From the NCBI RefSeq assembly GCF_013055795.1, contig NZ_JABETO010000003.1, positions 248,178 to 312,177 on the forward strand: a stretch of 64,000 bases of DNA. Reading direction: 5' to 3'. Source of the DNA: Streptomyces sp. I05A-00742. GTDB taxonomy: Bacteria > Actinomycetota > Actinomycetes > Streptomycetales > Streptomycetaceae. Below, one piece after another: positions 31,918 through 42,846 of the stretch (the first letter of the stretch is position 1; each line of letters starts with the position of its first letter). Both the position numbers and the translations under genes were made by a program. A model generated the notes under the pieces. That model saw nothing but the letters and a program-made list of their open reading frames with translations. It was not told where the DNA came from and did no database searches.

Positions 31918-34428
31918 ATGTTCCGTACCGCTCTGCGCAACGTCCTCGCGCACAAGGCCCGGCTGTTGATGACCGTCCTCGCCGTGATGCTCGGCGTGGC
32001 CTTCGTCTCCGGCACCCTGGTCTTCACCGAGACCTTCTCCAACGCCCTCCAGAACAGCTCGCAGAAGGGCTACTCCCACGTCGACGTCGCCGTCCAGCCC
32101 GACAAGGAGGACGACGACAAGGGCAGGCCCGGCGCCGCCCCGCTGCTGACCCAGCGTCTGCTGGACAAGGCCGCCACGGTGCCCGGCGCCGCCTCCGCGA
32201 CCGGCATCGTGGACGGCCACGCCTACCTGTCCGGCAAGGACGGCGAGCTGGTGGGCCAGGGCTTCTCCCGGATCGGCTCCAACTACTTCCCGGGCAGGGA
32301 CGGGAAGGACGCCCGCTACCCGCTGACGTCCGGCCGGGCGCCGCAGCGCGCCGGTGAGATCGCCGTCGACACCAAGACCGCCGAGCGCGCGGGCCTCAAG
32401 GTCGGCGACACCGTCCGGCTGTCCGTCAAGGGCCCGGTCCTCACCCAGAGGATCACCGGCATCGTCACCACCGACCGGGGTCAGGTCACCGCCGGCGGCA
32501 CCCTCGCCCTCTTCGACACCGCCACCGCGCAGAAGCTCTTCGCCAAGCCCGGCCAATTCCACGAGATCGACGTCAAGGCGGCCCCCGGTACGTCCCAGGA
32601 CCGGCTGAAGTCCGCGATCGACAAGATCCTGCCGCGCGATGCCGAGGCCACCACGGCCAAGAAGCTCGCCGACGACGAGGCCGAGATCATCGCCCAGGGC
32701 ATGAACGGCATGAAGACCGGTCTGCTGGTCTTCGCCGGCATATCGCTGTTCGTCGGCATCTTCATCATCGCCAACACCTTCACCATGCTGATCGCCCAGC
32801 GCACCAAGGAGCTGGCCCTGCTCCGCGCCGTCGGCGCCAGCCGCCGCCAGGTCACGCGCTCGGTGCTCGTCGAGGCGTTCGTCGTGGGCGCGGTCGCCGC
32901 CGTCGCCGGTCTGCTGGCCGGCATCGGCATCGGCGCCGGGATGCAGTCGCTGATGCCCGGCGACACCCCCGACGGCCCGCTCATCATCCCCCCGAGCTCG
33001 ATCGCCGTCTCCCTGGCCGTCGGCATCGGCGTGACGATGCTGGCCGCCTGGCTGCCCGGCCGGCGCGCCGCGAAGATCCCCCCGGTCGCCGCGATGAGCA
33101 GCGTCCACGCCGTCGCCACCACCCGGTCCCTCGTGGTCCGCAACACCATCGGCGGCCTGTTCTCCGCCGCGGGCGTCGCGGTGTCCCTCGGCGCGGGCGA
33201 CGAGAAGGGGCTGGGCCTCGGCGCGGGCCTGCTGCTCATCGGTGTGTTCGTGCTGACCCCGCTGCTCTCCCGCCCGCTGATCGCCGCCGCGGGGCCCCTG
33301 CTGCGCCTGTTCGGGATGGCCGGGAAGCTCGCCGGACAGAACGCGGTCCGCAACCCGCGCAGGACCGCCGCGACCGCCTCCGCGCTGATGATCGGCCTCA
33401 CCCTGATCACCGGCCTCACGGTCATCGCCTCCAGCGTCCAGCGGGGCGTGGACAAGATGGCGGCCGACTCCCTGAAGGCCGACTACGCGGTCGTCATGGC
33501 CAACCAGAACGACCTCTCGCCCGAGGTGGCGAAGAAGCTCGCCGCACAGCCCGGCGTCACGGCCGTCGGCGCGATGCGCGAGGGCGCCTCCCGCATCGAC
33601 GGCGACAACGAGTACCTGAAGGGCGTGGACGCGGGGACCGCAGGCAAGCTCCTCGGGCTCGACTTCACCACCGGCTCGTTCGCCGGCCTGTCCGGCACCC
33701 GCGTGGTCGTCGACGAGGACACCGCCAAGAGCCACCACTGGAAGGCCGGTTCGTCCTTCGAGGTCACCTACGAGGACGGCAAGCGCGGCCGGCTCTCGGT
33801 CGGGGGCGTCTACAAGGGCAACGACATGTTCAACGGGATCATGGTGGACAACCGCACCCTGACCCCGCACCTGTCCGAGGCCGTCGACAAGCGGGTGCTG
33901 GTCAAGACCGCGAAGGGGGAGAGCGCCGAGACCAAGAAGGCGCTGCGCAAGGCCCTCGGCGACAACCCCGCGATCCAGGTCCAGAGCAAGGAGGACATCT
34001 CCCGCGAGGTCGCCCAGATGATCAACCTGATGCTGAACGTCCTCTACGGGCTGCTCGCCATGGCCGTGATCGTCGCGGTGCTGGGTGTCGTCAACACCCT
34101 GGCGATGTCGGTCTTCGAGCGCCGGCAGGAGATCGGCATGCTGCGGGCCATCGGCCTGGACCGCACCGGCATCAAGCGGATGGTCCACCTGGAGTCGCTG
34201 GTCATCTCGCTCTTCGGCGGGGTGCTGGGCATCGGCCTCGGAGTCTTCTTCGGCTGGGCCGCGGGCAAGCAGATCGCCACCCAGATGGCGACCTACGAAC
34301 TGGCCCTGCCCTGGGGCCGGATGGCGCTCTTCCTGGTGCTGTCCGCCGCGGTCGGCATGCTGGCCGCCCTGTGGCCGGCGGGGCGGGCGGCCCGGATGAA
34401 CATGCTCGCCGCCATCAAGGCCGACTGA
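31918..34428 (+). CDS. FtsX/MacB-family ABC transporter permease
   Basis: An 836-residue permease with an N-terminal membrane segment and a large extracytoplasmic MacB-PCD domain (about 45-260). FtsX-type transmembrane blocks lie near 270-400, followed by two central segments, a second extracytoplasmic region and a second FtsX block (about 705-830) with the conserved RRQEIGMLRAIGLDRTGIKR loop. The duplicated FtsX layout is typical of Gram-positive exporters or mechanotransmitters acting on peptides, lipoproteins or envelope stress. It forms an operon with the ATPase and ends in a strong hairpin. Confidence 0.93.
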   Translation: MFRTALRNVLAHKARLLMTVLAVMLGVAFVSGTLVFTETFSNALQNSSQKGYSHVDVAVQPDKEDDDKGRPGAAPLLTQRLLDKAATVPGAASATGIVDGHAYLSGKDGELVGQGFSRIGSNYFPGRDGKDARYPLTSGRAPQRAGEIAVDTKTAERAGLKVGDTVRLSVKGPVLTQRITGIVTTDRGQVTAGGTLALFDTATAQKLFAKPGQFHEIDVKAAPGTSQDRLKSAIDKILPRDAEATTAKKLADDEAEIIAQGMNGMKTGLLVFAGISLFVGIFIIANTFTMLIAQRTKELALLRAVGASRRQVTRSVLVEAFVVGAVAAVAGLLAGIGIGAGMQSLMPGDTPDGPLIIPPSSIAVSLAVGIGVTMLAAWLPGRRAAKIPPVAAMSSVHAVATTRSLVVRNTIGGLFSAAGVAVSLGAGDEKGLGLGAGLLLIGVFVLTPLLSRPLIAAAGPLLRLFGMAGKLAGQNAVRNPRRTAATASALMIGLTLITGLTVIASSVQRGVDKMAADSLKADYAVVMANQNDLSPEVAKKLAAQPGVTAVGAMREGASRIDGDNEYLKGVDAGTAGKLLGLDFTTGSFAGLSGTRVVVDEDTAKSHHWKAGSSFEVTYEDGKRGRLSVGGVYKGNDMFNGIMVDNRTLTPHLSEAVDKRVLVKTAKGESAETKKALRKALGDNPAIQVQSKEDISREVAQMINLMLNVLYGLLAMAVIVAVLGVVNTLAMSVFERRQEIGMLRAIGLDRTGIKRMVHLESLVISLFGGVLGIGLGVFFGWAAGKQIATQMATYELALPWGRMALFLVLSAAVGMLAALWPAGRAARMNMLAAIKAD

Positions 34429-34439
34429 CGGCAGCCGTC

Positions 34440-34480
34440 ACGGACGGGCCCGGCTCCCCCGCGGAGCCGGGCCCGTCCGT
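34440..34480. terminator. Strong hairpin between convergent genes
   Basis: ACGGACGGGCCCGGCTCC and GGAGCCGGGCCCGTCCGT form a perfect 18-bp stem with a five-base loop. It lies between the ABC permease stop and the stop of the methyltransferase. Confidence 0.9.
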
Positions 34481-34485
34481 CGTCG

Positions 34486-35796
34486 TCAGGCCCGCCACTC
34501 CCGGGTGCGAAGCGGCAGTCCGGGATCACCGGATCCGGGGGTCCGTAGCGCCAGCACCTGGTTGACGCCGATGCGGTTCCGCTCGAAGGACAGCGCCGAG
34601 GCGGCCATGTAGAGCCGCCAGACCCGGGCCCGCCCCGGCGAGGTCAGCCGCACGGCCTCGTCCCAGTGCGCCTCCAGGTTGGCCACCCACCGCCGCAGCG
34701 TCAGGGCGTAGTGCTCGCGCAGCGCCTCCACGTCCCGGACCTCGAACCCGGCCTCCTCCAGCTGGGCCACGGTCCGGCCGACGGGCGCGAGTTCGCCGTC
34801 CGGGAAGACGTAGCGGTCGATGAACTCGTCGACCTTGTACGCCTCCTCGTCCCGCAGGGGCCGCCGGGCGATCTGGTGGTTGAGCAGCCGGCCGCCGGGC
34901 CTGAGCAGGGCGTACAGGTCGGCGGCGTACTCGGCGTAGCGCTCGCGGCCGACGTGCTCGGCCATGCCGATGGAGGAGATCGCGTCGAAGGGCCCGTCGG
35001 AGATCTCGCGGTAGTCCTGGACGCGGATCTCCACCCGGTCCGTCAGCCCGGCCTCGGCGATCCGCTTGCGGGCGTAGCCGGCCTGCTCCTCGGAGAGCGT
35101 GATACCGACCGCGGTCACCCCGTACTCGCGGGCGGCGTGCAGCACCATGGAGCCCCAGCCGCAGCCGACGTCGAGCAGCCGCATGCCGGGGGCGAGGCCG
35201 AGCTTGCGGCAGACGAGGTCGAGCTTGGCCCGCTGGGCGTCCTCCAGGGTGCCGCCGTCCTCCCAGTAGGCGCAGGAGTACACCATCGAGGGGCCGAGAA
35301 CGCGCTCGTAGAAGGCGTTGCCGACGTCGTAGTGGTGGCTGATGGCCTGCTTGTCGCGGCGCAGGGTGTGCAGCGGCCCGTTCGTCCCGCGGGCCTCCTC
35401 CGGGGGCGGCGCGGGGGGCGTCCAGGGCCCGGTGAGCCTCAGCAGCTCCCGGCCCGCGGCCCGCAGCCGCGGGTCGCGGAGGGCGTCCAGGGCGGCCCGG
35501 GGGCCGGAGCGGCGGGCGGGTTCCTCGCCGCGCTCCCAGATCGACTCCGCGAGCAGGTCGAGGGCCGCGTAGAGGTCGCCCTCGACGTCGATGTCCCCGG
35601 CCACCCAGGCGCGGGCCAGGCCCAGTTCGCCCGGCTTCCAGAGCAGCCTGCGGAGGGCGCGGCGGTTGCGGATGACGAGGACGGGCGCGCCGGGCGGTCC
35701 TGCCTCGCTGCGGTCCCAGGCGCGGAGGCGGACCGGGAGCGGTGCCCCCAGTACCTGTTCCGCGAGGTCGGCGAGCCGTCGGGCGGCCTGGGCCAT
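34486..35796 (-). CDS. Cyclopropane-fatty-acyl-phospholipid synthase-family SAM methyltransferase
   Basis: A 436-residue protein. After an N-terminal SCP2-like/CFAS domain comes the SAM motif LLDVGCGWGSM near residue 205, and then the CFAS signature stretches SHHYDVGNAFYERVLG, SMVYSCAYW, ITLSEEQAGYARKRI and SIGMAEHVGRERY. It modifies unsaturated acyl chains of membrane phospholipids (cyclopropanation or methylation). ATG 35796 is favoured by GGAGG eight bases upstream; ATG 35811 has none. It is probably monocistronic. Confidence 0.92.
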   Translation of the reverse strand: MAQAARRLADLAEQVLGAPLPVRLRAWDRSEAGPPGAPVLVIRNRRALRRLLWKPGELGLARAWVAGDIDVEGDLYAALDLLAESIWERGEEPARRSGPRAALDALRDPRLRAAGRELLRLTGPWTPPAPPPEEARGTNGPLHTLRRDKQAISHHYDVGNAFYERVLGPSMVYSCAYWEDGGTLEDAQRAKLDLVCRKLGLAPGMRLLDVGCGWGSMVLHAAREYGVTAVGITLSEEQAGYARKRIAEAGLTDRVEIRVQDYREISDGPFDAISSIGMAEHVGRERYAEYAADLYALLRPGGRLLNHQIARRPLRDEEAYKVDEFIDRYVFPDGELAPVGRTVAQLEEAGFEVRDVEALREHYALTLRRWVANLEAHWDEAVRLTSPGRARVWRLYMAASALSFERNRIGVNQVLALRTPGSGDPGLPLRTREWRA

Positions 35797-35968
35797 GTCG
35801 CACACCTCCATGATGAAGCGTCAGAAGATTGATTCATCTGACACCTAAACACCGGCGAGCCGTGCAGTAGTCCTTCCCTCCCGTACTGCGTCACCTTCAC
35901 CCCGACGAGGCGAAATCGTCACGACGGCCGAGCGTCACCCGTCGTCCGGCCCGGCCCCGGGTACGCCG

Positions 35969-36004
35969 AAGGGCGGCCACCCCACGGATTCGGTGGACGC
36001 CCTT
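35969..36004 (-). terminator. Terminator of ndh
   Basis: AAGGGCGGCCACC pairs with GGTGGACGCCCTT with one mismatch around a short loop, about 30 bases past the ndh stop codon. Confidence 0.7.
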
Positions 36005-36034
36005 GTGCGGATGCCGTGCGCTGCCGGCGGGACC

Positions 36035-37417
36035 TCAGCCGGCCTTGGCCTTCTGGGTCGGTACGGCGTCGGCGGGCCGCGGAGCGGGCTTGGCGGCCTC
36101 GTAGAACTCCTCGCGGGGGTTCTCCATGGCGCCGAGCGAGACGACCTCGCGCTTGAGGAACATGCCCAGCGTCCAGTCGGCGAGGACGCGGATCTTGCGG
36201 TTCCAGGTCGGCATGGCCATGCCGTGGTAGCCGCGGTGCATGTACCAGGCGAGACGGCCCTTGAGCTTGATCTTCATCTTGCCCATGACGATCATCGCGA
36301 CGCCCTTGTGCAGGCCGAGACCGGCGACCGCACCCTTGTTGGCGTGGCTGTACTCCTTCTGCGGGAAGCCCCGCATACCGGAGATCACGTTGTCGCCGAG
36401 GACCTTGGCCTGGCGCAGCGCGTGCTGGGCGTTGGGCGGGCACCAGGCGTTCTCGTTGCCCGCCTTGCGGCCGACGAGGTCCGGCACCTGGGCGTTGTCG
36501 CCCGCGGCCCAGATGTAGTCGGTGCCCTGCACCTGGAGGGTCGCCTGGGTGTCCACGTGGCCGCGCGGGCCCAGCGGCAGGCCGAAGCGGGCCAGCGCCG
36601 GGTTGGGCTTGACGCCCGCGGTCCACACGATCGTGTTGGCGTCGACCTCGAGGCCGTTCTTGAGCACGACGTGGCCGTCGACGCAGGAGTCCATCGAGGT
36701 GGAGAGGTGGATCTCGATCCCGCGGCTCTCCAGGTGCTCCTTGCCGTACTGGCCGAGCTTGGGGCCCACCTCGGGAAGGATCTTGTCCGCGGCGTCGACC
36801 AGGACGAAGCGCATGTCCTCGCGCTTGACGCTCCGGTAGTGCTTGGCCGCGTCACGGGCCATGTCCTCGACCTCGCCGATCGTCTCGGCGCCGGCGAAGC
36901 CGCCGCCGACGAAGACGAAGGTGAGCGCCTTGCGGCGGATCTCCTCGTCGGTGGTCGAGTCGGCCTTGTCCAGCTGCTCCAGGACGTGGTTGCGCAGCCC
37001 GATGGACTCCTCGATGCCCTTCATGCCGATGCCGTTCTCGGCCAGGCCGGGGATCGGGAAGGTACGGGAGACCGCGCCCATCGCGATGACCAGGTAGTCG
37101 AAGGGCAGCTCGTACGCCTCGCCGACGAGCGGCGCGATCGTGGCCACCTTGCGGTCCTGGTCGATGGTGGTGACGCGGCCGGTGAGGACCTCCGCCTTGG
37201 GGAGCACACGTCGCAGCGGCACCACGACGTGACGCGGGGAGATGCTCCCGGCAGCTGCTTCGGGGAGGAAGGGCTGGTACGTCATGTACGAGCGCGGGTC
37301 GACGACCGTGACGGTCGCCTCTCCGTACCGCATCTTCTTCAGGATGCGGCGCGCCGCATACAGGCCGACGTACCCACCGCCTACTACGAGGATCCGTGGA
37401 CGCTCCGTGGTGCTCAT
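36035..37417 (-). CDS. ndh: Type II NADH:quinone oxidoreductase
   Basis: A 460-residue non-proton-pumping NADH dehydrogenase bound to the inner face of the membrane. The FAD motif is LVVGGGYVGLYAARR, the NADH motif is TFVFVGGGFAGAET, and the conserved late FAD block is IWAAGDNAQVPD. The C-terminal helix is amphipathic and basic (GKMKIKLKGRLAWYMHRGYH), as expected for membrane attachment. The ATG at 37417 begins MSTTERP; no good ribosome site is visible. The upstream region carries a Rex-like operator 320 bases away and a long leader, which fits control by the NADH/NAD+ ratio. Confidence 0.95.
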   Translation of the reverse strand: MSTTERPRILVVGGGYVGLYAARRILKKMRYGEATVTVVDPRSYMTYQPFLPEAAAGSISPRHVVVPLRRVLPKAEVLTGRVTTIDQDRKVATIAPLVGEAYELPFDYLVIAMGAVSRTFPIPGLAENGIGMKGIEESIGLRNHVLEQLDKADSTTDEEIRRKALTFVFVGGGFAGAETIGEVEDMARDAAKHYRSVKREDMRFVLVDAADKILPEVGPKLGQYGKEHLESRGIEIHLSTSMDSCVDGHVVLKNGLEVDANTIVWTAGVKPNPALARFGLPLGPRGHVDTQATLQVQGTDYIWAAGDNAQVPDLVGRKAGNENAWCPPNAQHALRQAKVLGDNVISGMRGFPQKEYSHANKGAVAGLGLHKGVAMIVMGKMKIKLKGRLAWYMHRGYHGMAMPTWNRKIRVLADWTLGMFLKREVVSLGAMENPREEFYEAAKPAPRPADAVPTQKAKAG

Positions 37418-37735
37418 GTTTCGAGTATCCAGCACACCCCGAAGGGGTGCTCGTGCGCCCCTTCACAAGACGCGGGGTGGTATCTGCTACACTGCGCCGC
37501 CCACGTGACCCACGCCATACCCCTCCGGGGGAACCACCGGGCCGGCGTGAGCGTTGATCACCCCCGCTGAGCTGGCCTTGCGTCCCTCGGCGCCACTGGA
37601 CCAGGGCATCGCGACGGAGTGCCGGAACGTTCCTTCTCACCTGACAGAGCAAGGCCGTTCACGCTCATCGGGGCCACTCCGCACCCGGATGGGGGCCGGA
37701 CGGCCCTGTTCCACGGCTCCGGGGCCATTTTTTCA
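37418..37735 (-). other. Gene-free stretch, probable long 5' leader of ndh
   Basis: No coding frame is convincing on either strand. On the minus strand it ends with a small CACCCC-TTC-GGGGTG hairpin just before ndh. A weak second Rex-like half-site, TTGTGAA, occurs at 37468-37462. On the plus strand a GGCCC...GGGGCC hairpin followed by six Ts near 37702-37733 looks like an intrinsic terminator, which is rare in this GC content. A small RNA on the plus strand or a regulated leader are both possible. Confidence 0.45.
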
Positions 37736-37751
37736 TGTGAAGGATTTCACG
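37736..37751. promoter_or_regulatory. Rex (NADH-sensing repressor) operator candidate
   Basis: TGTGAA-GGAT-TTCACG matches the Streptomyces Rex operator pattern TGTGAA-N4-TTCACA at 11 of 12 defined positions. It lies between ppx and ndh, 320 bases upstream of the ndh ATG. As far as I recall, ndh belongs to the Rex regulon in S. coelicolor. Confidence 0.65.
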
Positions 37752-37839
37752 AACTTTTTCCGGACGCCGTCGGCGGCGCGTTTCCATGGGCGGCATATCA
37801 GGCGATATCGACGCCCTCGCCGGCGGCCCCGGACCCGCG

Positions 37840-38808
37840 TCAGGACCGCGCCGCGGCCTCCGCCTGCTCCGCCGTCCGCCACGCGATCCCGTCCAGGATG
37901 TCGTGCTCGCTGACGACCACGTCCCGCGCGCCGATCCGCTCCATCACGCACTGGAGCACCAGGGCCCCGGCGGCGATGACGTCGACGCGGCCCGGGTGCA
38001 TCACCGGGATCGCCGCGCGCTCGTCGTGGGTGGAGGAGAGGAGGTGCGCGGTGATCTCCCGGACCCGCTCCAGCGGGATCCGCGCGTGGTGGATCGCCGT
38101 CGAGTCGTACGCGGACAGGCCCAGGGCGATGGCCGCCACCGTGGTCACCGAACCCGCCAGGCCCACGAGCGTCCGCGCCTCGCGCAGCGGAACCGTGCTC
38201 TCCGCCAGGTCGAGCGCCGCCTCGACATCGGCCTTTATCGCGGCGATCCGCTCGGGGGACGGCGGGTCCACGACCCGTCCGCCGGCGACGAGGTGACGCT
38301 CCGTCATCCGCACACAGCCGACGTCGACGCTCCGGGCCGCCCGGACACGCGTGTCGCCGACCACGAACTCGGTGGAGCCGCCGCCGATGTCCACCACGAG
38401 GAACGGCCGCTCCAGGTCGTCCCGTCCGGCCAGTTCCCTCGTCGCGCCGGTGAACGAGAACTCCGCCTCCAGGTCACCGGTGATGACCTCGGGCTCCACG
38501 CCCAGGACCGCCACGACACCGCGCACGAACTCCTCGCGGTTCGCCACGTCCCGGGACGCGGAGGTGGCAACGAACCGCACCCTCTCGGCGGCGAGTTCAC
38601 GGATCACCCCGGCGTACTCGCGGCACGCCGCGAACGTCCGCTCCAGCGCCTCCGGCGCGAACCGCCCGGTGCGGTCCACGTCCTGGCCGAGCCGGACGAT
38701 CGTCATCCGCCGGTCGAGCTCCTCGAACGCGCCGGTGGCGGGGTCGAGGTCCGCGACGAGCAGACGGATCGAGTTCGTACCGCAGTCGATCGCGGCAACG
38801 CGGGTCAT
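37840..38808 (-). CDS. ppx: Exopolyphosphatase / guanosine pentaphosphate phosphohydrolase (Ppx/GppA family)
   Basis: A 322-residue ASKHA-fold enzyme with the family blocks AIDCGTNSIRLL, ATSASRDVANREEF, VVDIGGGSTEFV and GLAGSVTTVA. It hydrolyses polyphosphate and/or pppGpp. The length is that of the short actinobacterial form lacking the C-terminal HD domain. The ATG at 38808 lies 59 bases downstream of the DUF501 gene on the same strand, giving an operon-like series from enolase to here. Confidence 0.93.
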   Translation of the reverse strand: MTRVAAIDCGTNSIRLLVADLDPATGAFEELDRRMTIVRLGQDVDRTGRFAPEALERTFAACREYAGVIRELAAERVRFVATSASRDVANREEFVRGVVAVLGVEPEVITGDLEAEFSFTGATRELAGRDDLERPFLVVDIGGGSTEFVVGDTRVRAARSVDVGCVRMTERHLVAGGRVVDPPSPERIAAIKADVEAALDLAESTVPLREARTLVGLAGSVTTVAAIALGLSAYDSTAIHHARIPLERVREITAHLLSSTHDERAAIPVMHPGRVDVIAAGALVLQCVMERIGARDVVVSEHDILDGIAWRTAEQAEAAARS

Positions 38809-38867
38809 GCGCACTCCAGCAGTCGGGGTCGGGCGCCGGGAGGCGCCGGGGAGAGAAAGAGGGGAAC

Positions 38868-39395
38868 CTACTCCTCGGTGCCGCACGGCGTGACGCACGG
38901 CCCCTTGCGCCACCACTCCGGCAGCATGGCGATCGCCTCGTCGCCCAGCGGGTTGACCCCGGGCCCTGCCGCCAGCGAGTGGCCCACCAGCACGTGCAGG
39001 CACTTCACCCGGTCCGGCATGCCGCCCGCGCTGGGGAAGCCCTCCAGCACCTCGATCGCGTCGCGCCGCCGGATGTAGTCCTCGTGGGCGGCGCGGTAGG
39101 CGGCGGCCAGCTCCGGGTCGCTCTGCAGCCGGGCCGTCATCTCCTTCATCACGCCCTCGGCCTCCAGCGTGCCGATCGCGGAGGCCGCGCGGGGACACGT
39201 CAGGTAGTAGAGCGTCGGGAAGGGCGTGCCGTCCTCCAGCCGCGGAGCGGTCTCCACGACGTCCGGGTTGCCGCAGGGGCAGCGGTGGGCGATCGCCCGC
39301 AGGCCGCGCGGGGGACGGCCGAGCTGCTCCTCGAACGCGGCGATGTCCGCGTCGTTCGGCTCGGTGGGCTCGGTCTGGGGAGGAGGGGTGTCCAT
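38868..39395 (-). CDS. DUF501 domain protein
   Basis: A 175-residue cytosolic protein. It carries the DUF501 motifs RAIAHRCPCGNPDVVETAPR, GTPFPTLYYLTCPRAASAIG and MPDRVKCLHVLVGHSLAAGP, with conserved Cys and His residues that could bind metal. Function is unknown. In actinobacteria it commonly lies between the FtsB/DivIC-like gene and ppx, as here. The start at ATG 39395 has only a weak ribosome site. Confidence 0.92.
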   Translation of the reverse strand: MDTPPPQTEPTEPNDADIAAFEEQLGRPPRGLRAIAHRCPCGNPDVVETAPRLEDGTPFPTLYYLTCPRAASAIGTLEAEGVMKEMTARLQSDPELAAAYRAAHEDYIRRRDAIEVLEGFPSAGGMPDRVKCLHVLVGHSLAAGPGVNPLGDEAIAMLPEWWRKGPCVTPCGTEE

Positions 39396-39442
39396 GTACT
39401 CGCTCGTGCTCGGTGGGTCGGATGGGCGGGCGGGTGGCGGGG

Positions 39443-39910
39443 TCAGCGGTGGCCGTCCGAGGAGTCCACACCGTCCCAGAGATTGATGTACCACGGCCGG
39501 TCGGCGGCGCCCTGGTCCCGGCGGTGCCGGTCCTTGCCGCTGCCGTCCACCACGGTGTAGCCGGTCTCGCCGGGCCGGACGTAGTGCAGGTGCTCGCGCG
39601 CCTGCTGCTCCACGTAGGCCGGGTCCTCCAGCCGCGCCTTCTCCTCGCGCAGCCGCTTCACCTGCTCCCGGGCGCGCTCGGAGCGGTGCCGCTGGTCGTC
39701 GATGTCCGAACGCTGGGTGACCCACTGCCGCATGGGGTAGGCCAGGGCGACGATCAGGGAGCAGACGACCAGCGCCAGCAGCGCCGCCCGGCCGGTGAGC
39801 CGGCTGCGCCGGGGCGGGCGGGTGCGCCGGCCCCTGGCGTCCGGCCCCTTGACGAGCGCCGTGCCGATCGCCTTGAGCCTGGTCGCGGTGGAGAACCGTT
39901 CCGCCGCCAC
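39443..39910 (-). CDS. Septum formation initiator (FtsB/DivIC-like) protein
   Basis: A 155-residue bitopic protein. The basic N-terminus (about 40 residues) is cytoplasmic, with a single membrane segment near 42-60 (AALLALVVCSLIVALAYPM). An extracytoplasmic coiled coil follows (DDQRHRSERAREQVKRLREE), then the family motif DPAYVEQQAREHLHYVRPGE. It is expected to join FtsL and FtsQ in the divisome. The GTG at 39910 follows GGGGAGG. It lies directly downstream of eno on the same strand. Confidence 0.92.
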   Translation of the reverse strand: MAAERFSTATRLKAIGTALVKGPDARGRRTRPPRRSRLTGRAALLALVVCSLIVALAYPMRQWVTQRSDIDDQRHRSERAREQVKRLREEKARLEDPAYVEQQAREHLHYVRPGETGYTVVDGSGKDRHRRDQGAADRPWYINLWDGVDSSDGHR

Positions 39911-39957
39911 ATCGCCTCCCCGCTGCTCGCCTCACCGAAGCCGAACCGAAGCCAAAA

Positions 39958-39996
39958 CCGTCCCCGGCCACGGTACGGGACCATGGCCGGGGACGG
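39958..39996 (-). terminator. Hairpin downstream of enolase
   Basis: CCGTCCCCGGCCA and TGGCCGGGGACGG form a perfect 13-bp stem between eno and the FtsB-like gene. It should terminate or attenuate eno transcription. Confidence 0.8.
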
Positions 39997-40049
39997 GGTG
40001 AAGGCGTGAGGCTTTGTCAGCCCCGTCCGCCCTGCTCGGCGCCGGGCGC

Positions 40050-41638
<1,589 letters not shown>

Positions 41639-41671
41639 CGCCGGACCCCGCGCGTACGGCGGGGTCCGGCG
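41639..41671 (-). terminator. Terminator of rpfA
   Basis: CGCCGGACCCCG and CGGGGTCCGGCG form a perfect 12-bp stem with a nine-base loop, eight bases past the rpfA stop codon. Confidence 0.8.
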
Positions 41672-41678
41672 TCCGTCC

Positions 41679-42419
<741 letters not shown>

Positions 42420-42424
42420 TCACC

Positions 42425-42620
42425 GGCGCCTACGAGGTGAGCTGTCGGGTTCGGGCGTGAGTTGCCCGGCCCGGTGCGTACACCGGGCTTCACCCCAAGC
42501 CGTTCCGGCACTCCGGTCGTTGACCGACGAGCCGTACCGGCGACCTACCTTGGTTCCCCCGCTCCTGCCTACGGCGCTTGCGCGACGACTCCCCCGGGCG
42601 TCGGCAGGATTCGGCGTGAC
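42425..42620 (-). ncRNA. ydaO/yuaA-type c-di-AMP riboswitch
   Basis: On the minus strand the leader reads in order ACGCCGAATCCTGCC, GGCAGGAGCGGGGGAACCAA, CTTGGGGTGAAGCC, and CCGACAGCTCACCTCGTAGG with closing GCG. These are the invariant blocks of the ydaO class (GGGGGAACCA, TTGGGGTGAA, CCGACAGCT-ACCTCGTA-GCG), and CGCC/GGCG close the P1 stem. It sits between the rpfA promoter region and its ribosome site. In Streptomyces this class is known to control cell-wall hydrolase genes including rpfA. Confidence 0.9.
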
Positions 42621-42786
42621 GACCGTGGTGCTCGCGATGGCGAGCGGTGACGACGTTAAACACAGACGGCCGACGGGTTCAAACCCTCCTTTTCAGCCAC
42701 CACCTGTGCCACCCACCCCCGGGAACTCACTGTTTCCGCAGGTGGGGGTTGATTCCCGGCATTCTGACGAGCCGTCTCCGCGCGGA

Positions 42787-42792
42787 TGTCAA
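42787..42792 (-). promoter_or_regulatory. Candidate -35 element of rpfA within a 439-base gap
   Basis: TTGACA on the minus strand lies about 165 bases upstream of the riboswitch. The best -10 candidate CAGAAT (42766-42761) would give a 20-base spacer, so the exact start is unsure. The remainder of 42621-42846 shows no coding frame. Confidence 0.3.
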
Positions 42793-42846
42793 CGAGACCC
42801 ATGTCTCACTTTCATCCGGAACGGACATTCGACGCGAACCTTCCCG

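Noticed and set aside
32481..34188. Long minus-strand frames opposite the ABC permease
   Set aside because: The plus strand encodes a complete FtsX-type permease with good start and terminator; the opposite frames show no homology.
37554..37913. Plus-strand 119-codon frame between ndh and ppx
   Set aside because: Arg/Pro-rich composition, no ribosome site, and it runs into the antisense of ppx. The region is better read as leader or regulatory DNA.
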